Positions 36,078 through 45,305 of a stretch of 64,000 nt of DNA are shown here, piece after piece; position 1 is the stretch's first letter, and every line of letters starts with the position of its first letter. Both the position numbers and the translations under genes were made by a program. The stretch lies in assembly GCA_910578865.1 (NCBI GenBank), contig CAJTRM010000006.1:1-64000 (forward strand), given 5' to 3'. The notes beneath the pieces are model-generated. The model did not search any database. It was not told where the DNA came from and saw only the letters and a program-made list of their open reading frames with translations. Source of the stretch: an uncultured Dorea sp. Its GTDB lineage: Bacteria > Bacillota_A > Clostridia > Lachnospirales > Lachnospiraceae.

Positions 36078-37444
36078 ACCTTCACCTCACCGCTTTTTGG
36101 CATGTTTTCTGCAAAAATCCCGTCAATCATTCCTTTCACAGAGTTTCCGAGCCCATACACCACATGGCTGATAACATATTCTCCGTTATTTATAAATATC
36201 TCAATCAAGTTCACATCTACAAAGATATCCAGCCTGCAGTCTCCTCCTACTTCCGGAGTCTCTGCTGTCAGCCGGTGATTCTTTCTGTTGCCGAACACCC
36301 GGCTCCTGTCCGTTTTTATTGCGCCTTTTTCCATCCAGATCCGGTATCCTCCGATATCCAGCTCCTGCCCTTCCTGCAGGCGGGCTTTGATTCGGTACGG
36401 GGATCCGGCTGCGGCAATATGTGTCCTGCTCTCCCGTTCTCCTGTCACATCTCTTGTATAGCAGGCATCTACCGACGGGTGAACCGGGAAATAAATGTGC
36501 CCTACCCCACTTTCTACAAGCCTCGGGGTACTCATCATCCCATTCCACGGCCCTCTGCCGTCGCCGCTCTCCTCCACGGCCTCCGGCATACGCATCCAGC
36601 CGATGATCACTCTTCTGCCCTCACTGTCAAGAGTCGTCTGCGGCGCATAGAAATCAAGTCCGTAATCTATATACTGGTAACTGCCCGGCAGTTCAAGCAT
36701 ACAAGTCTTCCGGTTAAAATCTGCCCTGGCCCAGATCGCGTGGGCGCTGTAATCTGTCCCGTCATTTATAATTTCCATAGGGGAGCCCACAAATATATAT
36801 TGTCCGTCCACGCAGAACAGGTCCGGACACTCCATAATACTTCCCATTCCCTGAATCCTGCACTGGTTCCTGTATTTCCAGTTCCGGCCGTCCTTACTCG
36901 TATAGAACAGCACCCTTCCCTGTTCCTTGTACCAGGTGCTTCCCAGGATCATATAGTAATCGCTGCCGTCCTTCCACACCTTAGGGTCTCTGGTATCCTT
37001 GGCATCTCCAAACGCGCAGTCCGCAATAACCGGGATAATCTGGCTCTTATTGTTCCAGTTATCAAAATGCGTCCCGTCCTCTGAGACCAGCATTGCCTGA
37101 CTGGTAAGGTAGCTGTCCCCAAGGGTCTGATGAATATTTTCCGGATCCGGCCTAAGATACTGAACAGCCGAATAATACAGGTACAGCTTTCCGTCCACCT
37201 CAATGGCACTCCCCGAAAAAACACCGTTCCGGTCATATTCCTTCGAGGGAAAAAGCGCAATTCCCTGATGCTCCCAATGCACCAAGTCTTCGCTGACCGC
37301 ATGCCCCCAGTGCATCGTCCCCCATATAGGCGCATAGGGGAAATACTGATAAAAAAGATGATATTTTCCTTTGTAATAAATAAATCCATTCGGATCATTG
37401 ATCCAGTTTCCCGGAGCTCTTAGGTGAAGTGTGTCTTTTATCAT
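36074..37444 (-). CDS. GH32 beta-fructosidase / sucrose hydrolase
   Basis: A 456-residue enzyme without a signal peptide. NWINDPNGF holds the nucleophile Asp17, followed by FSGSA, the RDPKV transition-state motif and MECPD with the acid/base Glu, the complete GH32 set, then a beta-sandwich C-terminal domain. It hydrolyses sucrose, sucrose-6-phosphate or short fructans. The upstream three-gene ABC transporter, and the lack of a PTS, suggest an unphosphorylated imported fructoside. A 170-bp gap with no visible gene separates it from the permease. Confidence 0.93.
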   Translation of the reverse strand: MIKDTLHLRAPGNWINDPNGFIYYKGKYHLFYQYFPYAPIWGTMHWGHAVSEDLVHWEHQGIALFPSKEYDRNGVFSGSAIEVDGKLYLYYSAVQYLRPDPENIHQTLGDSYLTSQAMLVSEDGTHFDNWNNKSQIIPVIADCAFGDAKDTRDPKVWKDGSDYYMILGSTWYKEQGRVLFYTSKDGRNWKYRNQCRIQGMGSIMECPDLFCVDGQYIFVGSPMEIINDGTDYSAHAIWARADFNRKTCMLELPGSYQYIDYGLDFYAPQTTLDSEGRRVIIGWMRMPEAVEESGDGRGPWNGMMSTPRLVESGVGHIYFPVHPSVDACYTRDVTGERESRTHIAAAGSPYRIKARLQEGQELDIGGYRIWMEKGAIKTDRSRVFGNRKNHRLTAETPEVGGDCRLDIFVDVNLIEIFINNGEYVISHVVYGLGNSVKGMIDGIFAENMPKSGEVKV

Positions 37445-37614
37445 ATTTTATGCTCTCCATCTTACTTAAATATAGATTTGTTTTCACCTGACATAAACGT
37501 CTACGTGCATTGTATTAAAAAAGAGGGCATTTTTCAATACCCCCTTTCTTAAGAAATCTTAAATCAAAACTCTGAATAAATCGTCTGCTTCCGCGCTCTG
37601 TCCAAGTATCCCTG

Positions 37615-38475
37615 TTATTTCACCGCGCCTGCAACTACACCGCCGATAATCTGTTTCTGAAGGATGACATACAGAACCAGGATCGGGATCACGCACAGCA
37701 GAAGTCCTGCCATGATCGTGCCGTAATCTGCCGAGTATGTACCGTAAAAGCTGTAGGTTGACAGCGGCAGCGTCAGAAGCTTCTTGTCCGTCAGCACCAG
37801 CGACGGAAGAAGGAAGTCATTCCAGAATGCCAGAGAATTCAGGATCACCATCGTCGAGATGATAGGCTTTAAAAGCGGAAGCACAATTTTGAAAAATGTC
37901 TGGGAATGGGTACACCCATCGATGTAAGCCGCCTCCTCCAGAGCAATGGGTACATTTCCCTTGATAAAGCCATGGAACATAAACACCGACATTGCCATAG
38001 AAAATCCTGTATGCATGAAAATCAGCGTCAGCCGGTGATTCAATACGTTGAGCGTGCCGCCGTAGATACTTACGAGCGGAATCATGATAGCCTGGAACGG
38101 AATGATCATAGATGCCACCATCAGGGCAAACGTAAGCTTGGAAATTCCGTTGTTATGCCGTACGATATAGTAGGCAAGCATTGCAGCAAGCAAGGTTACC
38201 AGCACCGTGGCCGACACGGTTACGATCAGTGAATTCTTGAAAGCATTCAGGAAATCCATCTGGGTAAATGCTTTTGTGAAATTGTCAAAGGACAGCCCCT
38301 TAATGGTATACAGCCACGAAAAAGGGCTCTTAATAATGTCTCTCTTCTGCTTCAGAGAGTTGATGACTACCATCAGGAAAGGAAACATATACGCTATAAA
38401 TATAATGATGAGTCCTGCCATAGCCAGTGCATTTGTAACTTTTCTCTTCGTTCCGCCAACTACTGTTTGTTTCAT
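37615..38475 (-). CDS. Sugar ABC transporter permease (MalG type)
   Basis: A 286-residue protein with six membrane helices. The EAA loop EEAAYIDGCTHSQTFFKIVLPLLKP is near residues 180-205. It is the second inner-membrane subunit of a CUT1-type importer. The start ATG overlaps the stop of the other permease (TAATG). No ATPase is encoded in this operon, so a shared MsmK-type ATPase from elsewhere is probably used, as is common in Firmicutes. Confidence 0.93.
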   Translation of the reverse strand: MKQTVVGGTKRKVTNALAMAGLIIIFIAYMFPFLMVVINSLKQKRDIIKSPFSWLYTIKGLSFDNFTKAFTQMDFLNAFKNSLIVTVSATVLVTLLAAMLAYYIVRHNNGISKLTFALMVASMIIPFQAIMIPLVSIYGGTLNVLNHRLTLIFMHTGFSMAMSVFMFHGFIKGNVPIALEEAAYIDGCTHSQTFFKIVLPLLKPIISTMVILNSLAFWNDFLLPSLVLTDKKLLTLPLSTYSFYGTYSADYGTIMAGLLLCVIPILVLYVILQKQIIGGVVAGAVK

Positions 38476-39347
38476 TATGCCTCTACCTCCTGTTTCTTAG
38501 TCATGTATACCTGAACTCCACTGATAACCGCAACAATGATGAACAAGATCAGAGCTTCTGCCTGGCCCACGCCAAACTGCCTGGATGTAAATGCTTTCTC
38601 ATACACATGCATAGCCGCCATCTCAGTTGTCCCGTACGGCGCCCCGGCTGTCAGCGACAGATTGACATCGTATACCATAAATGCTCTGGACAGCGTCAGG
38701 AATAAGCAGATCGTCACAGAAGACATCATCAGCGGCATGATAATACTTTTCAGTTTTACCCACCCGGATGCCCCGTCTATACTTGCCGCCTCCATGACAT
38801 CCTCGCTCAGTCCCATGAACCCTGCCACATAGATCAGGATCATATAGCCGGACAGCTGCCATACCGATACTACTACAAGCGCTATAAACGCATTGGTGGG
38901 ATCGGACAGCCATGACACCTCGAACAGTTTCCAGCCGGTAGATTCCCCAATGCTTACAAATACCCTGGAGAATACAAACTGCCAGATATATCCAAGAACA
39001 ATACCGCCGATCAGGTTAGGCGTAAAGAAACCGGCGCGGAAAAAGTTCTGACCCTTCATCCCGCGTGTCAGCAGGTATGCAATGGCAAACGCAAGCACAT
39101 TTACGATAATAACTACGAAAATCACGTATTTAAAGGTCAGCAGCAGGGATGTCCAGAACTGCGTATCCTTCATAACTCCGCCAAAGTTTTTAAAGCCTAC
39201 AAAGTTTTTCACCTTTGCCACACCGTTCCAGTCTGTAAGCGTCAGATAGACACCGTAGATAAACGGTATGATTACCACTGCGAAAAAACAAAACATTCCC
39301 GGCAGTGCAAACATACAGAAGTCTTTTCCTCCATTTTTGTTTCTCAT
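38475..39347 (-). CDS. Sugar ABC transporter permease (MalF type)
   Basis: About 291 residues with six membrane helices and the EAA loop EAASIDGASGWVKLKSIIMPLM. The start at 39347 is supported by GGAGGG 7 bases upstream; the longer frame to 39377 would overlap the binding-protein gene. It pairs with the MalG-type permease directly downstream. Confidence 0.92.
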   Translation of the reverse strand: MRNKNGGKDFCMFALPGMFCFFAVVIIPFIYGVYLTLTDWNGVAKVKNFVGFKNFGGVMKDTQFWTSLLLTFKYVIFVVIIVNVLAFAIAYLLTRGMKGQNFFRAGFFTPNLIGGIVLGYIWQFVFSRVFVSIGESTGWKLFEVSWLSDPTNAFIALVVVSVWQLSGYMILIYVAGFMGLSEDVMEAASIDGASGWVKLKSIIMPLMMSSVTICLFLTLSRAFMVYDVNLSLTAGAPYGTTEMAAMHVYEKAFTSRQFGVGQAEALILFIIVAVISGVQVYMTKKQEVEA

Positions 39348-39363
39348 AGCTCTTCCCTCCATC

Positions 39364-40740
39364 TTATTCCTGCTCATCCCAGTATTTCTGAATATCTTTC
39401 ATCAATTCCTTCCTATCGCTCCTGTCTGCAAGATATTTCTGCATTGATGCCCCCAGTACCGCCCAATGATCATTCGGCACGATGGCAGACGCATTAAACG
39501 CCCCGTCTGCGTGCACCCTCTCATAGATATCCCGGCTCAGCGGATCCAGCGGCTCATATGGATTATTCTGGAACGGCGGGATAATATTACAGGTCTTCAC
39601 CATCATCTGCTGTCCGATCTCACTGAATACCATCCAGTTCAGGAATTCTTTCGCAGCCTTTTGTTCCTGATCGGAGGCATACTGACCGTCCAGCATAACC
39701 TGCTTGGATGGAGACGCCTGAATCTGCCTGTTGGCAAAATCCTCTGCATCGTTATTCATAAAATACGGAAGGAATCCATAGGCATCCTCAGATTCTGCTC
39801 CGGCCTCTGAAAGATTCGGCCATGCCCAGTTTCCGTTAAACCAGAATGCCGTCTTTGCGTCCGCCAGGTCGATCGCCATCTCGTCATAGTCTGCTCCCAG
39901 CGGATCTCCTTTAGCCACATTGTATTTCTTCAGGATATCAAACATATCCAGAAATTCCTCCATCCGGCCGTAAGATTTCAAATTCACTTTGCCGTCCTTA
40001 ATGTCCTCTATCACCTCTTGTGCTCCCTCTGATGTGCCTTCGTAAGTCTCATAAATATACTGCAGCTGATGTGCGCCGAGAGACCAGTCCTCCTTGGCAA
40101 CGGAGATGGGCTTTTCCATACCGGCATCTACCAGACTGTCCAGAAGCTCCACAAATTCCTTCTGAGTCGTAATGGAATTCGGGTCAAAGCTTTCTCCTAA
40201 CGTATCCTCTATGGCCTTCTTATTATAAATAATTCCGCGGCCTTCAATACAGAGCGGAAAACTATATACTTTTCCGTTAATCTCGGTGACATACCCTTCC
40301 GCCTCCGCGATCCATGGTTCGCCGGAAAGCTCAGCGGCCTTTTCTTCTGCCAGGGCAATGACATCTGTCGTATCAAGAATCGAAGCTGTAGGCGGATTTC
40401 CTGAATTGTACAGACTGACTACTTTTGTATAAGGAGAATCTCCGTCTGTCACAGGCATAACCTCTACATGTACCCCCGACTTTTCCTCATATGCGGCCCC
40501 CATAGCCTCAAGGGCAACCTGAATCTCTGCCTTGGAGTTCAATAACGTAATGTTTGTTCCTTTCAGGCTGCTGTCATACTCGAAGGTATCCACAGAAGTA
40601 TCGATCGGCACCGCCTTTTCTTCCTCATTTGGATCATCCGGATCACTTGCAAACCCGAATCTGCATCCGGTCAGCATCGCTGTTGTCATAACCACAATCA
40701 GACCGGCTGAGATGATCTTTGTCTTCACTCTCTTTCGCAT
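39364..40740 (-). CDS. Sugar ABC transporter substrate-binding lipoprotein
   Basis: About 458 residues. The signal peptide ends in a lipobox (MLTGC), so it is a lipoprotein on the outer face of the membrane. The CUT1 binding-protein fold is shown by PPTASILDTTDVIAL, KTAFWFNGNWAWPN and AAKEFLNWMVFSEIGQQMM. The start at 40740 follows AGGAGG by 7 bases. It is the first gene of the fructoside operon, and its promoter lies just downstream of a LacI-type palindrome. Confidence 0.93.
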   Translation of the reverse strand: MRKRVKTKIISAGLIVVMTTAMLTGCRFGFASDPDDPNEEEKAVPIDTSVDTFEYDSSLKGTNITLLNSKAEIQVALEAMGAAYEEKSGVHVEVMPVTDGDSPYTKVVSLYNSGNPPTASILDTTDVIALAEEKAAELSGEPWIAEAEGYVTEINGKVYSFPLCIEGRGIIYNKKAIEDTLGESFDPNSITTQKEFVELLDSLVDAGMEKPISVAKEDWSLGAHQLQYIYETYEGTSEGAQEVIEDIKDGKVNLKSYGRMEEFLDMFDILKKYNVAKGDPLGADYDEMAIDLADAKTAFWFNGNWAWPNLSEAGAESEDAYGFLPYFMNNDAEDFANRQIQASPSKQVMLDGQYASDQEQKAAKEFLNWMVFSEIGQQMMVKTCNIIPPFQNNPYEPLDPLSRDIYERVHADGAFNASAIVPNDHWAVLGASMQKYLADRSDRKELMKDIQKYWDEQE

Positions 40741-40785
40741 AATTATTCCTCCTGTTATGTATTGCTTTTCCATTTCGTAACCGGT

Positions 40786-40803
40786 AAAGTAACCGGTTAC
40801 TTT
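40786..40803. promoter_or_regulatory. LacI-type operator of the fructoside operon
   Basis: AAAGTAACCGGTTACTTT is a perfect 18-bp palindrome with the CG centre typical of LacI operators, with an overlapping extra half site at about 40777-40787. It lies about 10 bp inside the predicted transcript, a blocking position. Confidence 0.85.
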
Positions 40804-40811
40804 ATGTGTTT

Positions 40812-40840
40812 ATCATAACATTGGTATTCTTCGCAGTCAA
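40812..40840 (-). promoter_or_regulatory. Promoter of the fructoside operon
   Basis: Minus strand: -35 TTGACT (40835-40840), a 17-bp spacer and -10 TATGAT (40812-40817). The LacI palindrome follows directly downstream. Confidence 0.85.
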
Positions 40841-40915
40841 TGGAAAATATACGCATCTTTTAACTTTGTGAATTATGTATGATTTGCAGATTTTCAATTT
40901 GTACACCTTTAACAA

Positions 40916-40950
40916 AACCGGTTACTTTACCGGTCTCTTTACCGATTACT
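40916..40950. promoter_or_regulatory. Second set of LacI-type half sites
   Basis: AACCGGTTACTTTACCGG and CTTTACCGATTACTT repeat the motif of the main operator directly upstream of the lacI promoter, suggesting autoregulation or looping to 40786-40803. Confidence 0.7.
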
Positions 40951-40952
40951 TA

Positions 40953-40981
40953 TTGTACGGAACGGGAGGATTTGTTATACT
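40953..40981 (+). promoter_or_regulatory. Promoter of the LacI-type regulator gene
   Basis: -35 TTGTAC (40953-40958), a 17-bp spacer and -10 TATACT (40976-40981), directed rightward. Confidence 0.75.
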
Positions 40982-41062
40982 GTCTCTAGACATCACCTGA
41001 GACAGATTTTCTGCTCCGTCTCAACATCAGAACACTTCATCGATTCAAAGAGGTAGATTTAT

Positions 41063-42094
41063 ATGCAGGAGAAAAAAAACGTAACATTCAGTGACATTGC
41101 AAAATACACACATTTTTCCAAGACGACTATTTCCAGGTATTTTAACAACCCGGACTCTCTCACTCTGGAAAATCAGAAGATCATATCGGATGCACTTATA
41201 AAACTAAATTATAAGGAAAATAAAGTGGCACGGAGCCTTGCAAACGGCAACACCGAATTCATCGGCATTATTGTCCCCAATATGTTTAACAGCTACTATT
41301 CAGAAGTGCTCAACCAGATCCTTGCTACTTATGAGACATTTGGATATAAGTTCCTTGTTTTCTCCGGAAATGAAAATGAAGATATTGAGCGGCAGTATAT
41401 CCAGGAGCTCCTCTCCTATAAGATCGAGGGGATGATTATTTTAAGCTATACAATTCCATCGGAAGAACTTGCTTCCTACAACATCCCCATTGTAACCATC
41501 GAGCGCGAGGACAAATACGTGTGCAGTGTGAACACCGACAATTACATGGGAGCCATCCAGGCTGCCAGCCTGCTGGCCAGACAGCAATGCGACATCTTAA
41601 TCCACCTGAATTCTTATTTCCCGGATGACCGGCCGGCCTACGGGCGGATCAGAGGATTTAAAGATTTCTGTGAGGAGCACAGTCTCAATTACCAGATCAT
41701 ATATAAAGATCTCGGCTCCGCCTATGAAACTACACACCGTACGATCAGTGCATTTTTTGATAAAATGGAGGCCGAATATCAGGGACAGAAAAAAGGGATC
41801 TTTATATCCGGTGATACTTACGCCAACGTACTTTTGAACATAATCGTCCGCAAATACGGCTCGCTGCCCGACGACTACCTGATCATCGGATTTGACAATT
41901 CACCGGTCTCCGCCGAATCCGTATATCCTCTCACTACTGTGGGACAGCAGATTGACAAGCTTGCATATGAAGCCGTCAGCCTTTTGGTGGAACAGATGAA
42001 GGAACGCAAAAAAAGAAAGCCGGTTCCTCTAAAAGAACCGGTTCACAAGGTCATTACCCCGGTACTGGTGCGCCGGGAAACTACAGGAGAATAA
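41063..42094 (+). CDS. LacI-family transcriptional regulator
   Basis: A 343-residue repressor. The helix-turn-helix and hinge occupy residues 7-60 (FSDIAKYTHFSKTTISRYFNN and ENKVARSLANG). The periplasmic-binding-like effector domain follows (FIGIIVPNMFNSYY, GFDNSPVSAE, TVGQQIDKLAYEAV). It is divergent from the fructoside operon with shared CCGG-centred operators in between, so it should repress that operon until the sugar or a derivative binds. AGAGGT lies before the ATG. Confidence 0.93.
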   Translation: MQEKKNVTFSDIAKYTHFSKTTISRYFNNPDSLTLENQKIISDALIKLNYKENKVARSLANGNTEFIGIIVPNMFNSYYSEVLNQILATYETFGYKFLVFSGNENEDIERQYIQELLSYKIEGMIILSYTIPSEELASYNIPIVTIEREDKYVCSVNTDNYMGAIQAASLLARQQCDILIHLNSYFPDDRPAYGRIRGFKDFCEEHSLNYQIIYKDLGSAYETTHRTISAFFDKMEAEYQGQKKGIFISGDTYANVLLNIIVRKYGSLPDDYLIIGFDNSPVSAESVYPLTTVGQQIDKLAYEAVSLLVEQMKERKKRKPVPLKEPVHKVITPVLVRRETTGE

Positions 42095-42116
42095 CTCCCA
42101 CTCAGATCAATCAGAT

Positions 42117-42152
42117 AAAAAAGGGCCTGGAAACTCCCCAGCGCCCTTTTTT
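42117..42152. terminator. Terminator after the LacI-type gene
   Basis: AAAAAAGGGC (42117-42126) is perfectly inverted as GCCCTTTTTT (42143-42152). The T run suits the plus strand, and the opposing A run lets it act on the rpiB-like gene as well. Confidence 0.85.
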
Positions 42153-42189
42153 ACTTCTGCCAATCAATTATCTTCGACAGCATATTTCA

Positions 42190-42630
42190 TTATCTCTCAT
42201 TATCATATTTCACAAATGCATCTACCTTCGGCTGTGAAGAGCAGCCCTCCACAAATTCATTGGTGAGGAATGCCTCTGCCAAAAGTTCGCGCTCTTTATT
42301 TCCAGTCGTAAATGCACCCATACATGCAATGTTGGCATCATTACTCAGCCGTGCCCTCTGGGCAGAATACACATCAGAAAGGAGCGCTGCATATGCGCCT
42401 TTTACCTTATTGGCAGCAATAGATACTCCGATACCGGTACCGCATATTAAGATTCCGCGGTCAAATTCTTTCGCAGCCACAGCCTCAGCCACTTTAATCG
42501 CTGTATTGGCGTAGATCGGATCCTCGCTTCCGAAGTCTGTAACTTCACCGTAGCCTTTCGACTCGATAAATTTGATCAGTTCTACTTTGGCATCCTGTGC
42601 ATTTGGATCACACCCGATTGCAATTTTCAT
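42190..42630 (-). CDS. RpiB/LacAB-family isomerase with altered active site
   Basis: A 146-residue sugar-phosphate isomerase of the expected size. The base Cys63 in LICGTGIG and the phosphate loop are present. The usual SDHAG near the N-terminus reads CDPNA, and the usual R-x-HNDAN reads RLSNDAN (Ser96 for His). Ribose-5-phosphate isomerase itself normally keeps both histidines, so a different substrate is likely, for example a tetrulose- or hexose-phosphate. It has its own promoter with TTTCGTTT-like motifs, which tie it to the sugar-acid operon. AGGAGG precedes the ATG. Confidence 0.85.
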   Translation of the reverse strand: MKIAIGCDPNAQDAKVELIKFIESKGYGEVTDFGSEDPIYANTAIKVAEAVAAKEFDRGILICGTGIGVSIAANKVKGAYAALLSDVYSAQRARLSNDANIACMGAFTTGNKERELLAEAFLTNEFVEGCSSQPKVDAFVKYDNER

Positions 42631-42675
42631 TTTTGATTCCTCCTGTTAATGTTACTTGTCTATACGTCTGTATCT

Positions 42676-42704
42676 ATTCTAGCATTATCATATGGTTTTG
42701 TCTA
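42676..42704 (-). promoter_or_regulatory. Promoter of the rpiB-like gene with operator motif
   Basis: Minus strand: -35 TAGACA (42699-42704), a 17-bp spacer and -10 TAGAAT (42676-42681). TTTCGTTT (42706-42713) and TTTCGATT (42716-42723) abut the -35 box. Confidence 0.7.
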
Positions 42705-42729
42705 CTTTCGTTTTCTTTCGATTCTTGTT

Positions 42730-45300
42730 TTATTTTCTCTCCCCACCGCCGAGATTATCATCTATATTCCTTCCTGAAAGCTGTACAAGCGGGCCGTACA
42801 GTGTCACTGCGGATACACCAAGGAACACGGTACCGGCAATAAAAAGCGCCAGTACGAACAAACGAACCTCTTCCGGATGCTCTTCCAATGTCCGAAACAG
42901 TAGATAGATGCTGTCGTAAGGAGCATTTCTTCTCAGCCGTATCAGAAACTCTCCAGTCACAATCACAAAGGACAGCAGGATTACCACCGCTCCCTCAGAT
43001 AAATTCTCCAATAAGTATCTTGATTTCAGCGTCTTTTTGTCCATACCCAGCGCCCGAAAAATGCCGATCCGTTTTCCCTCATTTTTCAGATACGCCTGAT
43101 TGCCCTGGTACATCATTAGCATATACACAAGCCACACTCCTGTCAGAATGAACAAATACTGCGTCCCATCAAACAGCGAATCCTCTGCGAATCCCCGTAC
43201 GGTGCTTCCCGCGTCTGTCAGATTGGAATGTTTCCCGAGGGCCTCGAAATAACTCTCAATCTCCTTCCCCACAGCAATGGTATCCGCTGCCTCATCCAGG
43301 TTGATTTTAACAGCAGCATACCGAGCCTCCTCCAGTCCGCAGAGATGCTTCAGGAATTCCTCACTCACCGCTATCACATAGTCTTCTATATATAAATTGC
43401 TGTCTGATCTTGTTATGATTCCACCTACCTTAATTTCCTCCGTCCCCCACGGTGTACTGATCTCCACCAGATCACCGGGAGCAATGGCATTTTCACCGGT
43501 TTCATATGTGTAAATTTCCTTGCTGTCATCCAACTCTTCAGCATTGACATACACCGGCTCTTTCCCGCCACCTAAGTCTCTGATCTGATAAGGCGGAAGA
43601 ATTAATACGCATTCCTCCCCTGCTGCAAATGACTCCTTATGGAATTCCCCCAGATCTACAGTCTTCTCATAATAAGATAGCCGCTGTGCATCCTCCGGGC
43701 TGATGCCCCGAAGCTCCCACAGTGAAAAATAATCCCCCTCTTTATCATGCGGTATTGAGCGCCCTTTCTGGATGTATCTTCGATGCGTACTCACATAGCT
43801 GCTCTCTTTAAAAACAGGAGAAGAAACTTTTATTTCTTCTTTATCCTGCATCATCCCATCAACATTGATATAAGCATCTTTTTCCACGCTCTTAACACCG
43901 CCGATCCTCTGAATTTCTAAAACCTGATCCTCTGTCAGCCCCTCTCCCAGATCATCAGCTCTATAGTAATATGCAGGTTCTATCGCACCCATCCAGAACT
44001 CATACTTATTTTTCGCTTCAATAAAAGTCTGGAGACAGATAGCTGATACTGCCATAACCACCGTAGAAATAACCAGCCTTACGATATAAATCCTGCCGTA
44101 AAACGCCCATCTGCGCCTCATACATACAAAAAATGTTAATGTCTCCGCCCTTTTTAACCGCGGCGGTGTACTTCTGTCCAAAAGCCCGCTGTCAGATTTA
44201 AATGTAGTGCGTATCTGACAGCGGATTACCGTCAGCGCAACTGCCAGATTACACATAAAGTAAATAACTGTAACGCACCCTATATATTCCAATATGTACT
44301 CTGTCTGAACCCGAACATGAACCGGGATCTTCACAACCATATGAACACAAAAAAGTGCCGCCCCTGTTCCAAGAACACCAAGCACCATGCCCGTGAGAAA
44401 TGCGGCTCCCCACAGAAACAATGCCTCCCACAGCACCATCTGCAGGATTTCTTTGGCGTCTGCTCCCATTCCTCTTAAGATCGTCAGGCTGTATCTGCGT
44501 GATTTCAATGTCAGCATCATAAGATAGCCTATTAAGATCGCGGCAACCAGCACCAGGAAGAACACAAACTTTCCATCCTGAAAAAACACATCAATCGCGC
44601 TCATATCTACGGGATATGCCTTTTCATTATAGACATATGTTCCTGCTTCCAGAACCTCTATACGTTTCTGGATATTGTTTGTTTCGTTTGTATTGTAATT
44701 CTGAAACAAAAGATACGTCTCTCCCGCTTCCTGTCCTTTCTCATCTGCTCCCAGAATTACGCCGGGAAGCTCATGCCGCTCTGTGTTCCACTCCTTCCCC
44801 CACGATCTTACAATACCGGACAGAGTATAGGACTTTGACTCTCCGTCTTCCTTCAGGGCAATTTCTATTTGATCTCCGACTTTTAGCGGCTTGGGCAGAC
44901 GGTCTGCCACCGTCTCAGAGATTGCTGCTTCCGCATTTTTCGAGGGCAGCTCCCCCTCCGCCAGCTGTATTCGGCTAAGAGCTGCCGCTGTCCGGTCCAC
45001 ATATCCGGCCTCTCCAAGTCTTTCACCCTGATACCACGAAGTCCCTTGCATGACGATCCTGCCAATGCGTTCCGTAGACTCTGCTTCCCCTAAAATCTGC
45101 TCTGTCTCCTTCCCGGCGCCAAATACTGCACCTGTCCACTCCCCGTAAGTATTATAACGCAGGCTCTCCCTTGACCGATAGAAACTTTCCTGAAACAGAA
45201 TCGTCATAATTCCGCACATATAAATAAGCGCCAGCATAATCATGCTGATACGCCGTTCTCTCTTTCTCCCTCTGAAGCTCCTCAATACGATCTTCCTCAT
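42730..45300 (-). CDS. ABC transporter permease, FtsX/MacB type, large form
   Basis: About 856 residues. One membrane helix lies near the N-terminus, followed by an extracellular domain, three helices (about 255-365), a further helix and a second large extracellular domain, and three C-terminal helices (about 715-840), so there are two FtsX units in one chain. Such proteins use mechanotransmission for peptide export or antimicrobial-peptide resistance. The ATG at 45300 has GGGGAG 10 bases upstream; the GTG at 45309 is too close to that site. Partner ATPase directly upstream. Confidence 0.88.
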   Translation of the reverse strand: MRKIVLRSFRGRKRERRISMIMLALIYMCGIMTILFQESFYRSRESLRYNTYGEWTGAVFGAGKETEQILGEAESTERIGRIVMQGTSWYQGERLGEAGYVDRTAAALSRIQLAEGELPSKNAEAAISETVADRLPKPLKVGDQIEIALKEDGESKSYTLSGIVRSWGKEWNTERHELPGVILGADEKGQEAGETYLLFQNYNTNETNNIQKRIEVLEAGTYVYNEKAYPVDMSAIDVFFQDGKFVFFLVLVAAILIGYLMMLTLKSRRYSLTILRGMGADAKEILQMVLWEALFLWGAAFLTGMVLGVLGTGAALFCVHMVVKIPVHVRVQTEYILEYIGCVTVIYFMCNLAVALTVIRCQIRTTFKSDSGLLDRSTPPRLKRAETLTFFVCMRRRWAFYGRIYIVRLVISTVVMAVSAICLQTFIEAKNKYEFWMGAIEPAYYYRADDLGEGLTEDQVLEIQRIGGVKSVEKDAYINVDGMMQDKEEIKVSSPVFKESSYVSTHRRYIQKGRSIPHDKEGDYFSLWELRGISPEDAQRLSYYEKTVDLGEFHKESFAAGEECVLILPPYQIRDLGGGKEPVYVNAEELDDSKEIYTYETGENAIAPGDLVEISTPWGTEEIKVGGIITRSDSNLYIEDYVIAVSEEFLKHLCGLEEARYAAVKINLDEAADTIAVGKEIESYFEALGKHSNLTDAGSTVRGFAEDSLFDGTQYLFILTGVWLVYMLMMYQGNQAYLKNEGKRIGIFRALGMDKKTLKSRYLLENLSEGAVVILLSFVIVTGEFLIRLRRNAPYDSIYLLFRTLEEHPEEVRLFVLALFIAGTVFLGVSAVTLYGPLVQLSGRNIDDNLGGGERK

Positions 45301-45305
45301 ACCGG

